This document shows positions 42,498 to 52,775 of a DNA stretch of 64,000 bases, piece by piece (position 1 is the first letter of the stretch; each line of letters opens with the position of its first letter). A program made the translations under genes and the position numbers. The notes under the pieces were generated by a model. It made no database searches. It saw only the letters and a program-made list of their open reading frames with translations, and was not told where the DNA came from. This stretch comes from Desulfovibrionaceae bacterium. GTDB lineage: Bacteria; Desulfobacterota; Desulfovibrionia; Desulfovibrionales; Desulfovibrionaceae. Where the stretch lies: positions 1 to 64,000 of the forward strand of contig WRIL01000002.1 of the NCBI GenBank assembly GCA_009782775.1, in the 5' to 3' direction.

Positions 42498-42734
42498 TCA
42501 CAGAGGTCGCACGCTGATTAAGTCGGCTTCGTTGTTGCGCAGGGAGAGGGTGAAACCGTTGAGGCGCAGAGCCACCGGATCCTGAAGCGGCGCCCGGCCC
42601 AGGACCTCCAGCTCAGCCCCTGGAATCAGCCCCAGGTCGCGCAGACGGCGGCCCAATTCTCCCTCGGTCCGAATGGCCACAATGATCGCTTTCCGCCCTG
42701 TCTGCATTTGACGTAATGATATTGTTCCGGACAT
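42498..42734 (-). CDS. feoA: FeoA, SH3-like accessory protein of ferrous iron transport
   Basis: FeoA is a 78-residue SH3-like protein that acts with FeoB. The pattern LRRLRDLGLIPGAELEVLGRAPLQDPVALRLNG is typical; here it reads GELGRRLRDLGLIPGAEL and later DPVALRLNGFTLSLR. AGGGGA lies 4 bases before the ATG. It is the first gene of feoAB and has a strong promoter overlapped by a Fur-box-like sequence. Confidence 0.95.
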   Translation of the reverse strand: MSGTISLRQMQTGRKAIIVAIRTEGELGRRLRDLGLIPGAELEVLGRAPLQDPVALRLNGFTLSLRNNEADLISVRPL

Positions 42735-42761
42735 TTTCCCCTGTCTTGTTTTGCGGATTTA

Positions 42762-42790
42762 TTGATAATGAAAAAGATAATGATTGTCAA
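42762..42790 (-). promoter_or_regulatory. feoAB promoter with overlapping Fur box
   Basis: On the minus strand TTGACA (42790-42785), a spacer of exactly 17 bases and TATCAA (42767-42762) form a good sigma70 promoter 28 bases upstream of feoA. The spacer contains AATCATTATC and CATTATC, giving a Fur-box-like palindromic set (GATAATG, twice on the plus strand, and ATTGTCAAT). Iron-bound Fur would block RNA polymerase here. The Fur call rests on similarity to the E. coli consensus. Confidence 0.7.
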
Positions 42791-42866
42791 TATAAATTGA
42801 TGCGGGAGATGATCCGCGCTTGACTGTGCCCCCGGAGGAGTTACTTAAAGGAAATGGAGTAAGCAA

Positions 42867-43793
42867 ATGGGCGTCGAATACAAGGATTATTACAAACTCC
42901 TCGGGGTACCGCGCAACGCCGACAAAGAGGCTTTGGGCAAGGCCTTCAAGAAGCTGGCCCGCAAGCATCACCCAGACCTGAATGCTGGGGACAAGGAGGC
43001 GGAGGCCAGGTTCAAGGACATCAATGAAGCCTACGAAGTCCTGAAAGACGATGAAAAACGCCGGCTTTACGATCAACTGGGTCCCAACTGGCAGCATGGG
43101 CAGAATTTCCAGCGGCCGCCCGGTTTTGAGAATTTTCGCTTTTTCGGCGGGGCTCGCGGCGGCATGGACGGTTTCAGCGAGTTTTTTGAGACCCTTTTCG
43201 GCGGGGCCGGGCGCGGCCAGAATTTCGGCCCTGACCCCTTTGCCAAGTTCAGCCGCAAACATGCTGGTCCGGTCCAGGGCCAGGATGTAGAGGCGGAATT
43301 GAATCTGACCCTGAACGAGGCTTACCAGGGCGGACGCAAGACCATCTCCACCAGCGGCCGGGGCGGAAAATCCCTGCAGGTGAACATCCCGGCCGGCATC
43401 AGGGAAGGGGCGCGCATCCGCTTAGCCGGCCAGGGCGGCTCCGTTCCCGGTAAACCCTTCGGGGATCTCTACCTCCGGGTGAAATTGCTTCCGCACAAGG
43501 ATTTTACTCTGGATAATAACGACATCATCTATGAATTGAACATGGCCCCCTGGGAAGCGGCCTTGGGCGCGAAAATCCGTGTACCTACCCTGGACAAGGC
43601 CGTGGAATTGACCATCCCGCCGGGCAGCGGCAGCGGGCGCAAGTTCCGTCTGCGCGGCAAAGGCTTGGGAAGCGACGAAGAAAAAGGCGATCAGTATGTG
43701 CGCCTAAGTATCCGTATACCTGAACAGTTGAACCCGGAAGAAAAACTGCTCTGGGAAAAACTGGCCGAAATTTCCGATTTTAAGGCTAGGTAG
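42867..43793 (+). CDS. CbpA-type DnaJ co-chaperone
   Basis: This is an Hsp40 of the DnaJ/CbpA type without the zinc-finger domain. J domain residues 5-72 with HPD in KHHPDLNAG; a Gly/Phe-rich linker (FENFRFFGGARGGMDGFSEFFETLFGGAGRGQNFG); two C-terminal beta domains for substrate binding (LNEAYQGGRKTISTSG, LRGKGLGSDEEKGDQYVRLSI). 308 residues. GGAG with 7-base spacing precedes the ATG. It is 13 bases upstream of clpB, so the two chaperones are co-expressed. A TTGACT at 42820 could be a -35 box, but I find no convincing -10. Confidence 0.95.
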   Translation: MGVEYKDYYKLLGVPRNADKEALGKAFKKLARKHHPDLNAGDKEAEARFKDINEAYEVLKDDEKRRLYDQLGPNWQHGQNFQRPPGFENFRFFGGARGGMDGFSEFFETLFGGAGRGQNFGPDPFAKFSRKHAGPVQGQDVEAELNLTLNEAYQGGRKTISTSGRGGKSLQVNIPAGIREGARIRLAGQGGSVPGKPFGDLYLRVKLLPHKDFTLDNNDIIYELNMAPWEAALGAKIRVPTLDKAVELTIPPGSGSGRKFRLRGKGLGSDEEKGDQYVRLSIRIPEQLNPEEKLLWEKLAEISDFKAR

Positions 43794-43806
43794 GGGAAAG
43801 CAAGAC

Positions 43807-46416
<2,610 letters not shown>

Positions 46417-46419
46417 TAT

Positions 46420-47703
46420 TCATTCACGTTGCTTGAAGATACGCGCCGTGGGATGCGCGCAGGCGAAATATCCCAGGGAGGAAAAGAGCACATTGTTGGA
46501 AAAACTGGTGCCTGACAAGGAGTCTTCCGCTAGGGAAAAGACCAGAAAATGCACCAGCAACGGCCCCAAAGCTCCCATGCCGCCTTGCTTCAGGGAGGCA
46601 AGCAGGGGATACACAAGGATAATCAGCAGCAAGCCAAGTCCGATCAGTCCCCGCTCTGTGAATGTTTGCAGAAACAGGTTGTGCGGGCCAAGCATATAAA
46701 CGGTGTCATTGTCAATTATATTCCGGCCGTATTTTGCGCATAATTCTTCATAGTGCTCTTGCACAAAACTCGGGTGGGTTGTTCTTTTAAAACTTCCAGG
46801 ACCGTTACCCAGCATAGGTGATTTCCAGGCCGAATGCCAGGCGCTTTCCCAGAGAGGGCGGCGTGACTTGAAGGTGGGGTCATTCCAGGGCGCGTTTACG
46901 GCCTGCCTGACACGGGCCAAGGCGGGGCTGTCGTAGAGGCCAAGAGTGGGGGGCAGGTGAATAACGGCCAAGAAAAGGCCCAGCCCGGCAACGGCACACA
47001 GAATGGCGGTCCTGTTCTTTAAGCGGAAAAAGAGGGTAGCGGTGACTCCGGCCAAGGCTGCGGCCAGGGCGGTGCGCGAATTGCTCAGCCAGAGCATGGT
47101 TATGGCCGCCAAGCTCCCGGCCAGGGCCGGGCCTTTGCCGTTCAGCCATTCCAATACGCGTCTGATGTGTCCTTTAAGGCTGTCCGTGGAAAAAAAGGCC
47201 GGGATCTTTGGCCGGTCCAATATCCGGGCCAGACCGGCAATGAGAGGCGCCGAAGCCATGTAGCCGAAGCCGTTGGGGTGGCCGTCGAATAGGCGCAGCC
47301 GCTCTCCCAGGAAAAGCTTTTCCGGCCCGAACAGGCCGAATCCCAGTCCGGCCAGGGCCAGCCCCAGGGACGTAAGCAGGGCGGCGGGCAAGAGGTTCAG
47401 ATGCGCCGGATATTTTGCGCGTAGGGCGTAATATATGGCCGTTCCGCTGAAAAAAGCCAGGATCATGTGTCGGTGTCTGCCGCCGCTGAACAGCATATAA
47501 AGAAAAAAAGCCAGGCAGATCCAACCGTAACCGGAGAGGCGGTTTTTTTCCGGCAGAAAAAAGCTACACAGGCCGATGCCCCCCAGGATTATAAGCGGGA
47601 CAATATCCCGTATGCCCACCAGGGGAAAAAGCAGGATCGTGGGGGTCAGCAACAGGACGACCTGCTTGAGGTAAGCGTATATGCGCCTGCGGCCGTGAAT
47701 CAT
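46420..47703 (-). CDS. O-antigen ligase / polymerase-like membrane protein
   Basis: This is a polytopic membrane protein of the Wzy_C (WaaL) family, with about 10-12 hydrophobic segments. The large periplasmic loop with the conserved His lies before the C-terminal helices (residues about 295-360: LWESAWHSAWKSPMLGNGPG, then YMLGPHNLFLQTFTERGLIG); the NGPGS and PHNLFLQ motifs are typical of ligases. The real start is ATG 47703 (MIHGRRRIYAYL, 427 residues), which overlaps the stop of the GT17 gene in an ATGA. It probably joins O-antigen or a short glycan to the lipid A core. Polymerase function cannot be excluded. Confidence 0.85.
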   Translation of the reverse strand: MIHGRRRIYAYLKQVVLLLTPTILLFPLVGIRDIVPLIILGGIGLCSFFLPEKNRLSGYGWICLAFFLYMLFSGGRHRHMILAFFSGTAIYYALRAKYPAHLNLLPAALLTSLGLALAGLGFGLFGPEKLFLGERLRLFDGHPNGFGYMASAPLIAGLARILDRPKIPAFFSTDSLKGHIRRVLEWLNGKGPALAGSLAAITMLWLSNSRTALAAALAGVTATLFFRLKNRTAILCAVAGLGLFLAVIHLPPTLGLYDSPALARVRQAVNAPWNDPTFKSRRPLWESAWHSAWKSPMLGNGPGSFKRTTHPSFVQEHYEELCAKYGRNIIDNDTVYMLGPHNLFLQTFTERGLIGLGLLLIILVYPLLASLKQGGMGALGPLLVHFLVFSLAEDSLSGTSFSNNVLFSSLGYFACAHPTARIFKQRE

Positions 47704-48665
47704 GCTGCCGCCCCGGAAGTTCTGCGCGTCCAGGCTATTATTTTTTTCAACACCCGTAATGTTTTTGCCTGTAGGTACAAGGCGATATTGATAAAAAACC
47801 ATATCGCCGCCATAAGGCGTTCCTTGCCGTTTTGCAGCACAACCAGATGTGCGTATTTATCGGTGTTCTCCTGCACATGGCGCGGGAGTTTTTTAAGGCC
47901 GACAACAACGTAAAAATGATTGCGTCGGCCGTAAATATCCTGTCCGCGCACAACGGCTCGCCGGATACCGGCGGCATCGGCATTGGCGACTATAGCCGAG
48001 TAACGAGGTTCCTGGGTGTCGGCGATGGCATTCATTTTTTTCATTATGGCTTCGGCGCCGCCGCAATAGCTGAAATGCCAGCCGCCATCCCTGACGTGCG
48101 GCCCGTCACAGAAGCGAAAATAGGAAGGCAGGCCTTTTAGAGTAACGTAACGCGCCAGATTCGTTGGTACATCCTGCGCTGGGTCAAGGAGATCCGCGAA
48201 GCGCCCCATGCGTGTTCCGCGCCATATCGTACGTTTCCAGTTACGCATGTTCAGAAAATAGTACATCATTTGTTGCTCAAAAACCTTGACGCCGGGAACA
48301 TCGCTCCAGACGGGGATCTTCTCCGGGTTCGGGATCTCGTCCACATCGGATACCAGCACCAGGTCGTCCGGTCGACAATCCGCAAGGCCAAGCATGATGG
48401 CATCACGCTGATGATGCTCAAAAAAATAGATTTTATCGGAACTGCCTACCTGTTGTGTCGGAAGTGATGAAACAATATGGATTATCTTGCATCTGAACCG
48501 GGCGAAGCGGGCTTGGTTTTCCGAATAAAAAAGAGGCTTATTCTTCCCATGGAACGTTACGGGCGATTCAACAAGAACAAATTTGTCCACAACATCATTC
48601 AGGGTATGCAGGCGAATTTCCAGAATGTCCAGCTCATTGAAGAATGTAAAGCAATCGTAGATCAT
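47700..48665 (-). CDS. GT17-family glycosyltransferase
   Basis: Glycosyltransferase family 17 (beta-1,4-N-acetylglucosaminyltransferase III type). The start MIYDCFTFFNELDILEIRL is the family hallmark, followed by FVLVESPVTFHGKNKPL and the DxD-like metal site LVLVSDVDEIPN. Bisecting GlcNAc transfer is the eukaryotic role; in bacteria the acceptor is a surface glycan and the donor unproven. I use the ATG at 48665 (321 residues) in place of the track start, because it overlaps the stop of the upstream glycosyltransferase in an ATGA. The C-terminus ends in a basic/hydrophobic tail. Confidence 0.85.
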   Translation of the reverse strand: MIYDCFTFFNELDILEIRLHTLNDVVDKFVLVESPVTFHGKNKPLFYSENQARFARFRCKIIHIVSSLPTQQVGSSDKIYFFEHHQRDAIMLGLADCRPDDLVLVSDVDEIPNPEKIPVWSDVPGVKVFEQQMMYYFLNMRNWKRTIWRGTRMGRFADLLDPAQDVPTNLARYVTLKGLPSYFRFCDGPHVRDGGWHFSYCGGAEAIMKKMNAIADTQEPRYSAIVANADAAGIRRAVVRGQDIYGRRNHFYVVVGLKKLPRHVQENTDKYAHLVVLQNGKERLMAAIWFFINIALYLQAKTLRVLKKIIAWTRRTSGAAA

Positions 48666-49849
48666 TTGTGCCCTTTTATAGAATCCGCAAAGCGCAGGAT
48701 CAGTCTTCTTAATATGCGACGCAGTAAATAGCGCATACAAATTGATATATATAATGTAAATTTATGAAGTAAAATATATAACGCGCTGTTTTTGTATATG
48801 TCGCATATATCTATATATACATGCTCTATATGTGCTATCGCCCTCGCGTTGCTGTATGTCTCACGGGCAAAGCTCTCGCCCTGGGCCGCAAGGCGCTGCC
48901 GCAAGTCCGGTTCAGCAAAGAGCCGCTTCAATTGCCGCGCGTATTCCGCCTCATTTTCCGCCCACAGCCCGCCCGGTCCCATGGTCTCCTTGTGCGCGTT
49001 GGCGCGGGCGGCATGGGCGAGGCAGGGCAGTTTGTGCATCAGCGCCTCAATGAAAACATAGCCCAAGGTTTCACCGTCCTTTCTACCGTGCGCGAAAATG
49101 TCCAGTGTACGCAAAAAGGAGGAAATGGTTCTCCGGTCGGCGGTATGGGGAAGCTGAAGAAAGTTTTTCAGGCCCAGGCGTGCGGCCTGTTCCCCATATT
49201 GGGCGCTGCCGCCCAGGATGATAAACCAGGAATTGTCCCTGGCAAGGCTGGCGAAAGCCTCAAGCGGCACAGGGGAAAAGATGTTGTCGTCCGCGCGTTG
49301 ATGGAACCCGGCCACCAGGGCGTTTTGGGGAATGCCGAGAGATTCGCGTATACCAGGGGCATCGGCGGGCTCTTCAACGCCGATGGCAACCACGGAACTG
49401 CGGCGCCGGCTTCCGCCCTGGGCAATCCAGCGCTTCCGCCACCAGGAACTCAGATGAAAAGTGTGATGCACATTCAGGCTGAAATCCACGCCGCTGTCAT
49501 AGGTAACGCACTGCGCCACGGGTTTGCGGAAGAGATAGTAAGGCCATTCCCGCCGTCCGGCAATGGCTGTCTGGATGATGTCATAGCGGCTTTCGTCGAA
49601 CTTTTTGAATAAATCCGTATTAACCCATTCGCCGCGGGAAGCGGTTTTGTCTTCCGCGGCGACCCGCACCAGACGCACACCATGCGACAAAAGAAATTTC
49701 TCCCGGTCCGGATCGCTTTTTCCTGTATAAAAATAGGTCGCCTCAAAGGCGTCTTTGTTCAAACAGGCGGCCACGCTCTGCAACCAGCGCTCCGTGCCGC
49801 CGGAAGCCAGTCCGTTGAATTTGATGAAAGCGATACGGATTTTAGGCAT
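48662..49849 (-). CDS. GT-B fold glycosyltransferase (family 1/4 type)
   Basis: This is a glycosyltransferase of the GT-B fold, probably GT4-like. N-terminal: IAFIKFNGLASGGTERWLQS (the GGxE-type loop). C-terminal domain: GFHQRADDNIFSPVPLEAF, LPHTADRRTISSFLRTLDIFAHGRKDGETLGYVFIEALMHKLPCLAH with the conserved Glu in GYVFIEAL. The last 65 residues come from a very AT-rich DNA stretch (48720-48840) and form a Tyr/Ile-rich and Arg-rich helix that may bind membrane. Donor and acceptor are unknown. It is first in the three-gene unit with GT17 and the O-antigen ligase. 395 residues. Confidence 0.82.
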   Translation of the reverse strand: MPKIRIAFIKFNGLASGGTERWLQSVAACLNKDAFEATYFYTGKSDPDREKFLLSHGVRLVRVAAEDKTASRGEWVNTDLFKKFDESRYDIIQTAIAGRREWPYYLFRKPVAQCVTYDSGVDFSLNVHHTFHLSSWWRKRWIAQGGSRRRSSVVAIGVEEPADAPGIRESLGIPQNALVAGFHQRADDNIFSPVPLEAFASLARDNSWFIILGGSAQYGEQAARLGLKNFLQLPHTADRRTISSFLRTLDIFAHGRKDGETLGYVFIEALMHKLPCLAHAARANAHKETMGPGGLWAENEAEYARQLKRLFAEPDLRQRLAAQGESFARETYSNARAIAHIEHVYIDICDIYKNSALYILLHKFTLYISICMRYLLRRILRRLILRFADSIKGHK

Positions 49850-50012
49850 TGGTCAATTTGAATATGTCGGATTTTTTAAGAATGGCCTTCTCGCGGTGTT
49901 TTTGCATGACCTTGGACACAGCAAATTTAGGTTAGCGGATCACGCAGGTATCGGTTGATGGGATTCATGGTATTCTTTAGAGTTCATTCGGTCAAGCCAT
50001 AAAGCCCTTGAC

Positions 50013-50894
50013 ATGGGAGGGTTAATACATGAAATTTTAAAGATGCGTCGCCACCCTCTTGTGCATCTTGAAATGCACATAACCCATGCCTGTAACCTGG
50101 GTTGTAAATACTGTTCGCATTATTGCGATTTCGGGTATGCCGGCGAAGTGTCCTATGTCCAGGGCGAGGAATGGCTGCGCGCCTGGGCGGAGCGGCTGGC
50201 CCCGGAAAATTTTCGCCTGCTCGGGGGAGAACCGCTGCTGCATAAGGATGCGGCGAAATATGTACGGCTCTGCGCGGAGTTATTTTCCGAGGCCAAAAGG
50301 GATCTGGTCACTAACGGGCTTTTGCTGCGCAAGCGCGAGGATCTTCTTGCGGTGCTCATGGAAACCGGCACTAGGCTGAGCTTTACCCTGCACCCGCTCG
50401 TCTCCGGAAAACAGGAGGACGTGGTAAACGATGCGCTGGATCTGGCGTATCAATATAAAAAGAAAGGACTCCGGCTGCATGTTTCAAAAAGGACGGACAA
50501 GTGGATGAAAGGCTACCGGGGGGAAGGGGTCGCCATCCTGCCGTTCACGGATGGCGCTCCGGAGAGGAGTTTTCAGAGCTGCGGCAGCGCCATATGCAAG
50601 ACCCTGCACCAGGGCAAACTTTGGAAATGCCCCCCCTTGGCCTACTTGCCCTTGATCGCGGAGCAACTAGAAACGAAAGAGTCCTGGGAACCTTACCTGC
50701 GCTATGAACCTCTGGGGATTGACGCCTCCGACGAAGCTGTAGCCGCTTTTATCAAAGGGGACAGCCGGTTTTGCGATATGTGTCCAGCGCAGCCGCAGAT
50801 TGTCTCAGTGGAAGGCATTATCCCCCATAAAAGCAGGGGGGCGCGCTACCTGAAAAAGAATCTTAAGAAGGCCGTGGCCTTTTTCGCCGAGTGA
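50013..50894 (+). CDS. Radical SAM protein in the glycan locus
   Basis: The N-terminal CNLGCKYC (CxxxCxxC) in THACNLGCKYCSHYC binds the [4Fe-4S] cluster of radical SAM enzymes, followed by LLGGEPLLHKDAA (the GGEP motif that binds SAM). A C-terminal Cys set (SCGSAICKTL, WKCPP, FCDMCPAQP) suggests an auxiliary cluster, as in the SPASM-type family. The product is 293 residues from ATG 50013; ATG 50043 (MRRHPLVHLEMHITHACN) is equally possible, and no strong ribosome binding site decides it. It lies divergent to glycosyltransferase genes and convergent to a GT2, so a sugar or peptide modification is likely; the substrate is unknown. Confidence 0.82.
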   Translation: MGGLIHEILKMRRHPLVHLEMHITHACNLGCKYCSHYCDFGYAGEVSYVQGEEWLRAWAERLAPENFRLLGGEPLLHKDAAKYVRLCAELFSEAKRDLVTNGLLLRKREDLLAVLMETGTRLSFTLHPLVSGKQEDVVNDALDLAYQYKKKGLRLHVSKRTDKWMKGYRGEGVAILPFTDGAPERSFQSCGSAICKTLHQGKLWKCPPLAYLPLIAEQLETKESWEPYLRYEPLGIDASDEAVAAFIKGDSRFCDMCPAQPQIVSVEGIIPHKSRGARYLKKNLKKAVAFFAE

Positions 50895-50904
50895 GCCACA
50901 AGCG

Positions 50905-50935
50905 GCGGCTACGCCGCCGCGCCGCCCTCACGGGC
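50905..50935. repeat. REP-like double palindrome overlapping the GT2 stop codon
   Basis: This copy shares 27 of 31 bases with the one at 31681-31714. It lies between convergent genes, 10 bases after the radical SAM stop, and encodes the C-terminal residues and stop of the GT2 protein (REGGAAA then TAG). Confidence 0.65.
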
Positions 50936-51853
50936 AATGCTTCTTTGGTAATTCGCGCACCTTTCCAGCAGTTCTTCGTCACTGACAGTCCAAGAGCGCG
51001 CTTCCGCTTCCCTTTGGCGTTTGATTTCCTTCAGTCTCTTCAAGGTTTCCAGCAGGGCCAGCGGGGTAAGGAGCGCGAAGATCAGGCTTGAGAGCAGGAA
51101 TTTTTTGCTGGAGACATTCTTCCACATGAAGATGATGCGGTTTCTGCGGCCCAGGAACTTGGTGCGCCGGCTTTTTTTACTGTTGATGGTGGAGCTGTAT
51201 TTATGTAATGGTTTCAGGTCGTTGGCATAGGCTATTTCCCAGCCGCGTTTTAAGCCCCGGTATACTAGGTCGGTTTCCTCAAGGGCGTATGGTTCATATA
51301 ATTCATCAAAACCGCCGAGCACGGTGAATTTATCTTTTCCGCAAAAGAAATAGGCCCCTTGGACCCCGAAGGACGCATAGCTTTCAGCTGGTTTCAGGTT
51401 GGCATTAAGAATGTTCTTGGTGAACCTTAAAAAACCGCGCTTGAAGGAAATGAGCTTGAGGCCGTCCTGCTGCGCGCCGGTATGGAAATTATACCCGGCC
51501 GAGGCCACGGCGAACATGTCTGTGTGAAGGTATGGCAAAGCCTTTACAAAGAAGTCTTCTTCCAGGAAAACATCGTTATCAATAAATAAAAATATATTGC
51601 CTATGGCCTGACTGACTCCGGCATTGCGAACGGAAGAGGCCCCCTGTCGGGGATTTTTTACGGTCTTGATTTGCGGGTAGCTGTTGTGCAGGAAATCCAA
51701 GGTGGCGTCCGTGGAGTTGTCATCCGCCACGATGATTTCAACGGCGCAGGGGCTTTTTTCGACCGCCCGGCAGACCGAAGGCAGGCAGTCTCTTAAATGG
51801 ACAAGGCCGTTGAGGGTGGGGATGATCACGCTGATGCGTATCGGGGTTTCCAT
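50909..51853 (-). CDS. GT2-family glycosyltransferase
   Basis: A family 2 (GT-A) glycosyltransferase. N-terminal SVIIPTLNGLVHLRDCLPS, IIVADDNSTDATLDFL (first Asp pair), GASSVRNAGVSQAIGNIFLFIDNDVF (DxD-type motif) and a later DELYEPYALEETDLVYRGLKRGW (ED acceptor motif). A single hydrophobic helix near residue 258 (FLLSSLIFALLTPLALLETL) may anchor it. It is of the rhamnosyl/galactosyl transferase type, but the sugar cannot be read from sequence. Its last seven residues are encoded by a REP-like repeat. It follows the DUF5672-type gene by 22 bases. 314 residues. Confidence 0.85.
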   Translation of the reverse strand: METPIRISVIIPTLNGLVHLRDCLPSVCRAVEKSPCAVEIIVADDNSTDATLDFLHNSYPQIKTVKNPRQGASSVRNAGVSQAIGNIFLFIDNDVFLEEDFFVKALPYLHTDMFAVASAGYNFHTGAQQDGLKLISFKRGFLRFTKNILNANLKPAESYASFGVQGAYFFCGKDKFTVLGGFDELYEPYALEETDLVYRGLKRGWEIAYANDLKPLHKYSSTINSKKSRRTKFLGRRNRIIFMWKNVSSKKFLLSSLIFALLTPLALLETLKRLKEIKRQREAEARSWTVSDEELLERCANYQRSIAREGGAAA

Positions 51854-51875
51854 GCGGGCATCCTCGGGGGGTATC

Positions 51876-52706
51876 TCAGGTTCCGCTCAGGCGGCGGGCT
51901 GTTTCTGTGATTTTCCATCTCAGGCGTTTGCGCAGTCTCAGCAAGCAATGGGCGATCCGGCGTTGCGGAAGCGCCGGGATGTACTGCGCCCAAAAGTACG
52001 CGGCCGCTCTTTTGTGAAAGGCATGGCATCCAAAGGGCAGCCTGTGGCCGGTGATGGCGTGCAATTCTTCCAGTCTGCCCTGAAACGCGAAAAAAGCCGC
52101 TTCCACGGGAGTCGGGTTTTTAATTTGCGGCAAGAGAGAAAATATAGTCGCGAATTGAAGATCCTCGGCCCCTGGCGTCAACATGTACTTACTTGGAGGC
52201 AGGGGCGATGATCCGTCATTGGATATGCGACAGTCACGATCAAAGTATCCTGATAAAATCTGCATAAATGTCGGTACATTGCGCAACGAAAAACCACCAT
52301 TGCCCACGAGGTTGGTTAATTTTCCATTCTTATAAAATGGCGCTCCAATATAGGCGTACTCTTTATCACACCATGTATCAAGTTCGTCTCTGAAAACCCA
52401 CGCATCTAGCTGGTAAATTAGGATGTAATCGTATTCTTGGAAGTGTATGTAGAATTCGTAAGATTTAATAAAAGTGTTATATGACGATATACTTGTAAAA
52501 TATTTATCCGAAAAGGGCATTATTTTTATATTGACATTGTGCTCGTTTGTAATCGTATTATATTTTGATATATCGGCATTTTCTGGGCATACAATTATTA
52601 TTGTATGGTTACATAAAACAGTAAGACATTGTTTGAACGAGGCAAGCTCGATATCCGTCGGAGCAGGGGTATAGACGATAATACATACGGCATGGCGGGC
52701 GGACAT
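51876..52706 (-). CDS. DUF5672-type putative glycosyltransferase
   Basis: A protein of the DUF5672 family, found in surface-polysaccharide loci and related to glycosyltransferases. Signature: YDYILIYQLDAWVFRDELDTW, quoted here in part as LIYQLDAWVFRDEL, then YIGAPFYKNG, VGNGGFSLRN and a Glu-Asp pair (GAEDLQF). The first 150 codons are AT-rich (many AAT, ATA, TAT), unlike the chromosomal average, while the last 80 are GC-rich, so it may be a recombinant or a recently acquired gene. I start at ATG 52706 (276 residues); the longer track start lies in a 48-base palindrome and is unlikely. Confidence 0.78.
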   Translation of the reverse strand: MSARHAVCIIVYTPAPTDIELASFKQCLTVLCNHTIIIVCPENADISKYNTITNEHNVNIKIMPFSDKYFTSISSYNTFIKSYEFYIHFQEYDYILIYQLDAWVFRDELDTWCDKEYAYIGAPFYKNGKLTNLVGNGGFSLRNVPTFMQILSGYFDRDCRISNDGSSPLPPSKYMLTPGAEDLQFATIFSLLPQIKNPTPVEAAFFAFQGRLEELHAITGHRLPFGCHAFHKRAAAYFWAQYIPALPQRRIAHCLLRLRKRLRWKITETARRLSGT

Positions 52707-52723
52707 TTGAATTTCCCGGTTAT

Positions 52724-52771
52724 CCTGCCCAGCGCCGGCCTTGCCCATGGGCAAGACCGGCGCTGGACAGG
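52724..52771. terminator. 48-base palindrome between hflC and the glycan locus
   Basis: Two 24-base arms differ by two mismatches and meet at CCATGG without a loop, starting 4 bases after the hflC stop. Transcription of hflKC would stall or end here, and the palindrome separates it from the glycan locus on the same strand. No T-run follows. Transcript protection or a cruciform are other options. Confidence 0.65.
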
Positions 52772-52775
52772 TTAA

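Noticed and set aside
43073-43258. Small minus-strand ORF in the dnaJ gene
   Set aside because: It mirrors the Gly/Phe-rich linker and has no own ribosome binding site.
50008-50040. TTGACA as -35 of a promoter for the radical SAM gene
   Set aside because: It overlaps the putative start codon and no -10 box follows at 16-18 bases, so it would act only for a leaderless message from ATG 50043.
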